Shown here: one piece after another, positions 63,500 through 64,000 of the stretch
Layout: every line of letters begins with the position of its first letter
Numbering within the stretch: position 1 is the first letter of the stretch
Origin: Diplonema papillatum
Lineage: Eukaryota; Euglenozoa; Diplonemea; Diplonemida; Diplonemidae
DNA length: 64,000 nt
Direction: 5' to 3'
NCBI GenBank assembly: GCA_030068145.1
Contig: JAPJBO010000029.1
Span: 532,937-596,936 of the forward strand
The notes under the pieces: model-generated
What the model was told of the DNA's origin: nothing
Seen by the model: only the letters and a program-made list of their open reading frames with translations
Databases searched by the model: none
Program-made: the position numbers and the translations under genes

Positions 63500-64000
63500 T
63501 GTGGACTACATCGGGGTCTACAGCACCCCGCTCGTTCTGCCAGTTCGCACCCGTCGGCACAAGCGTGTTCTCGGCAAGAACACGCTTGTGCGACCACAAT
63601 TTGGACGGAGACATCCAAGTTCTGTCAAATTGCGAGGTGCACACGCATGATTTCGGCCAGAACACGCTTGTGCGTCCATCTGACTAGTTTGGAAAAACGT
63701 CCAGCTGGCGGGATTGAACCCGCGTCTACGGCACCAAATTGCATCCAACAAAATTGCAGAATACGCTTGCGCAACCAGTTCGCACCCGGCGGCACAAGCG
63801 TGTTCTCGGCACGAACACGCGTTTTCAGCCACAATTTGGACAGAGACGTCAAAGTTCTGTCACTTTGCGAGGTGCACACGCGTGATCTCAGCCAGAACAC
63901 GCTTGTGCATCCACCCGACTAAAATGGAAAAACGTCCAGCTGCCGGGATTGAACCCGCGTCTACGGCACCAAATTGCATCCAACAAAATTGCAGAATACG
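63500..64000 (-). repeat. Array of tRNA-derived units, reverse block (runs off the window)
   Basis: Reverse-orientation units with CCAGCTGCCGGGATTGAACC and CACAAGCGTGTTCTCGGC. Mirrors the forward block, making a large inverted arrangement around about 63.1-63.5 kb. Confidence 0.8.

Overview
The window is nuclear DNA of a repeat-rich, intron-bearing single-celled eukaryote, most likely an alga or other protist. The evidence is GT-AG introns (often 60-170 bp) joining GC-third-position exons in matching phase, a GPI-anchor enzyme subunit (PIG-Y), an ANTH/AP180 clathrin-adaptor domain, a CCCH zinc finger, an APE-type LINE, tRNA-derived repeats and many inverted-repeat DNA elements. I see no bacterial operons, rRNA or CRISPR. 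The sequence alone does not fix the lineage. Most genes are short and split, so many exons were found by reading for codon pattern and splice sites; those coordinates are inference unless the family is named.

Layout. 0-1 kb: 3' part of a single-pass membrane protein. 1-12 kb: dispersed repeat families (here called C, E, F, G, H, I and R3) with scattered exons on both strands. 12.3-16.4 kb: a dense plus-strand cluster of PIG-Y, a small two-exon gene, a cysteine/coiled-coil gene with a minisatellite in its intron, and a terminal exon. 17.5-20.0 kb and 22.4-24.9 kb: two copies of an A+B pair of TA-flanked inverted-repeat elements, with both elements inverted in the second pair but in the same order. 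Between them lies a single-exon zeta-toxin-like P-loop kinase preceded by a dense GTCTCC motif cluster. 24.9-26.0 kb: a 41-bp satellite. 26.7-35.3 kb: several small genes, a tyrosine-recombinase core-binding fragment, a hAT-like MITE with a perfect 8-bp target duplication and a second MITE. 35.6-37.3 kb: a decayed segment between inverted repeats. 38.8-40.3 kb: a CCCH zinc-finger gene.

42.1-46.7 kb: a 5'-truncated LINE with half an endonuclease, a complete reverse transcriptase and two unusual overlapping downstream ORFs. One of these encodes three Cys/His modules, and the whole LINE sits inside a GATTACACTC-type repeat. 47-60 kb: repeats, a 54-bp tandem array, a 1.5-kb foldback element and a coiled-coil gene with well-matched splice phases. 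60.4-61.5 kb: a 186-bp triplication just upstream of the ANTH gene's first exon. 61.6-64 kb: an array of tRNA-derived units that reverses orientation near 63.2-63.5 kb.

The host genes do not form an operon or pathway. They touch membrane trafficking (ANTH), GPI-anchor synthesis (PIG-Y) and RNA or zinc binding (CCCH). The dominant theme is mobile DNA, with elements nested in introns, in satellites and in each other.
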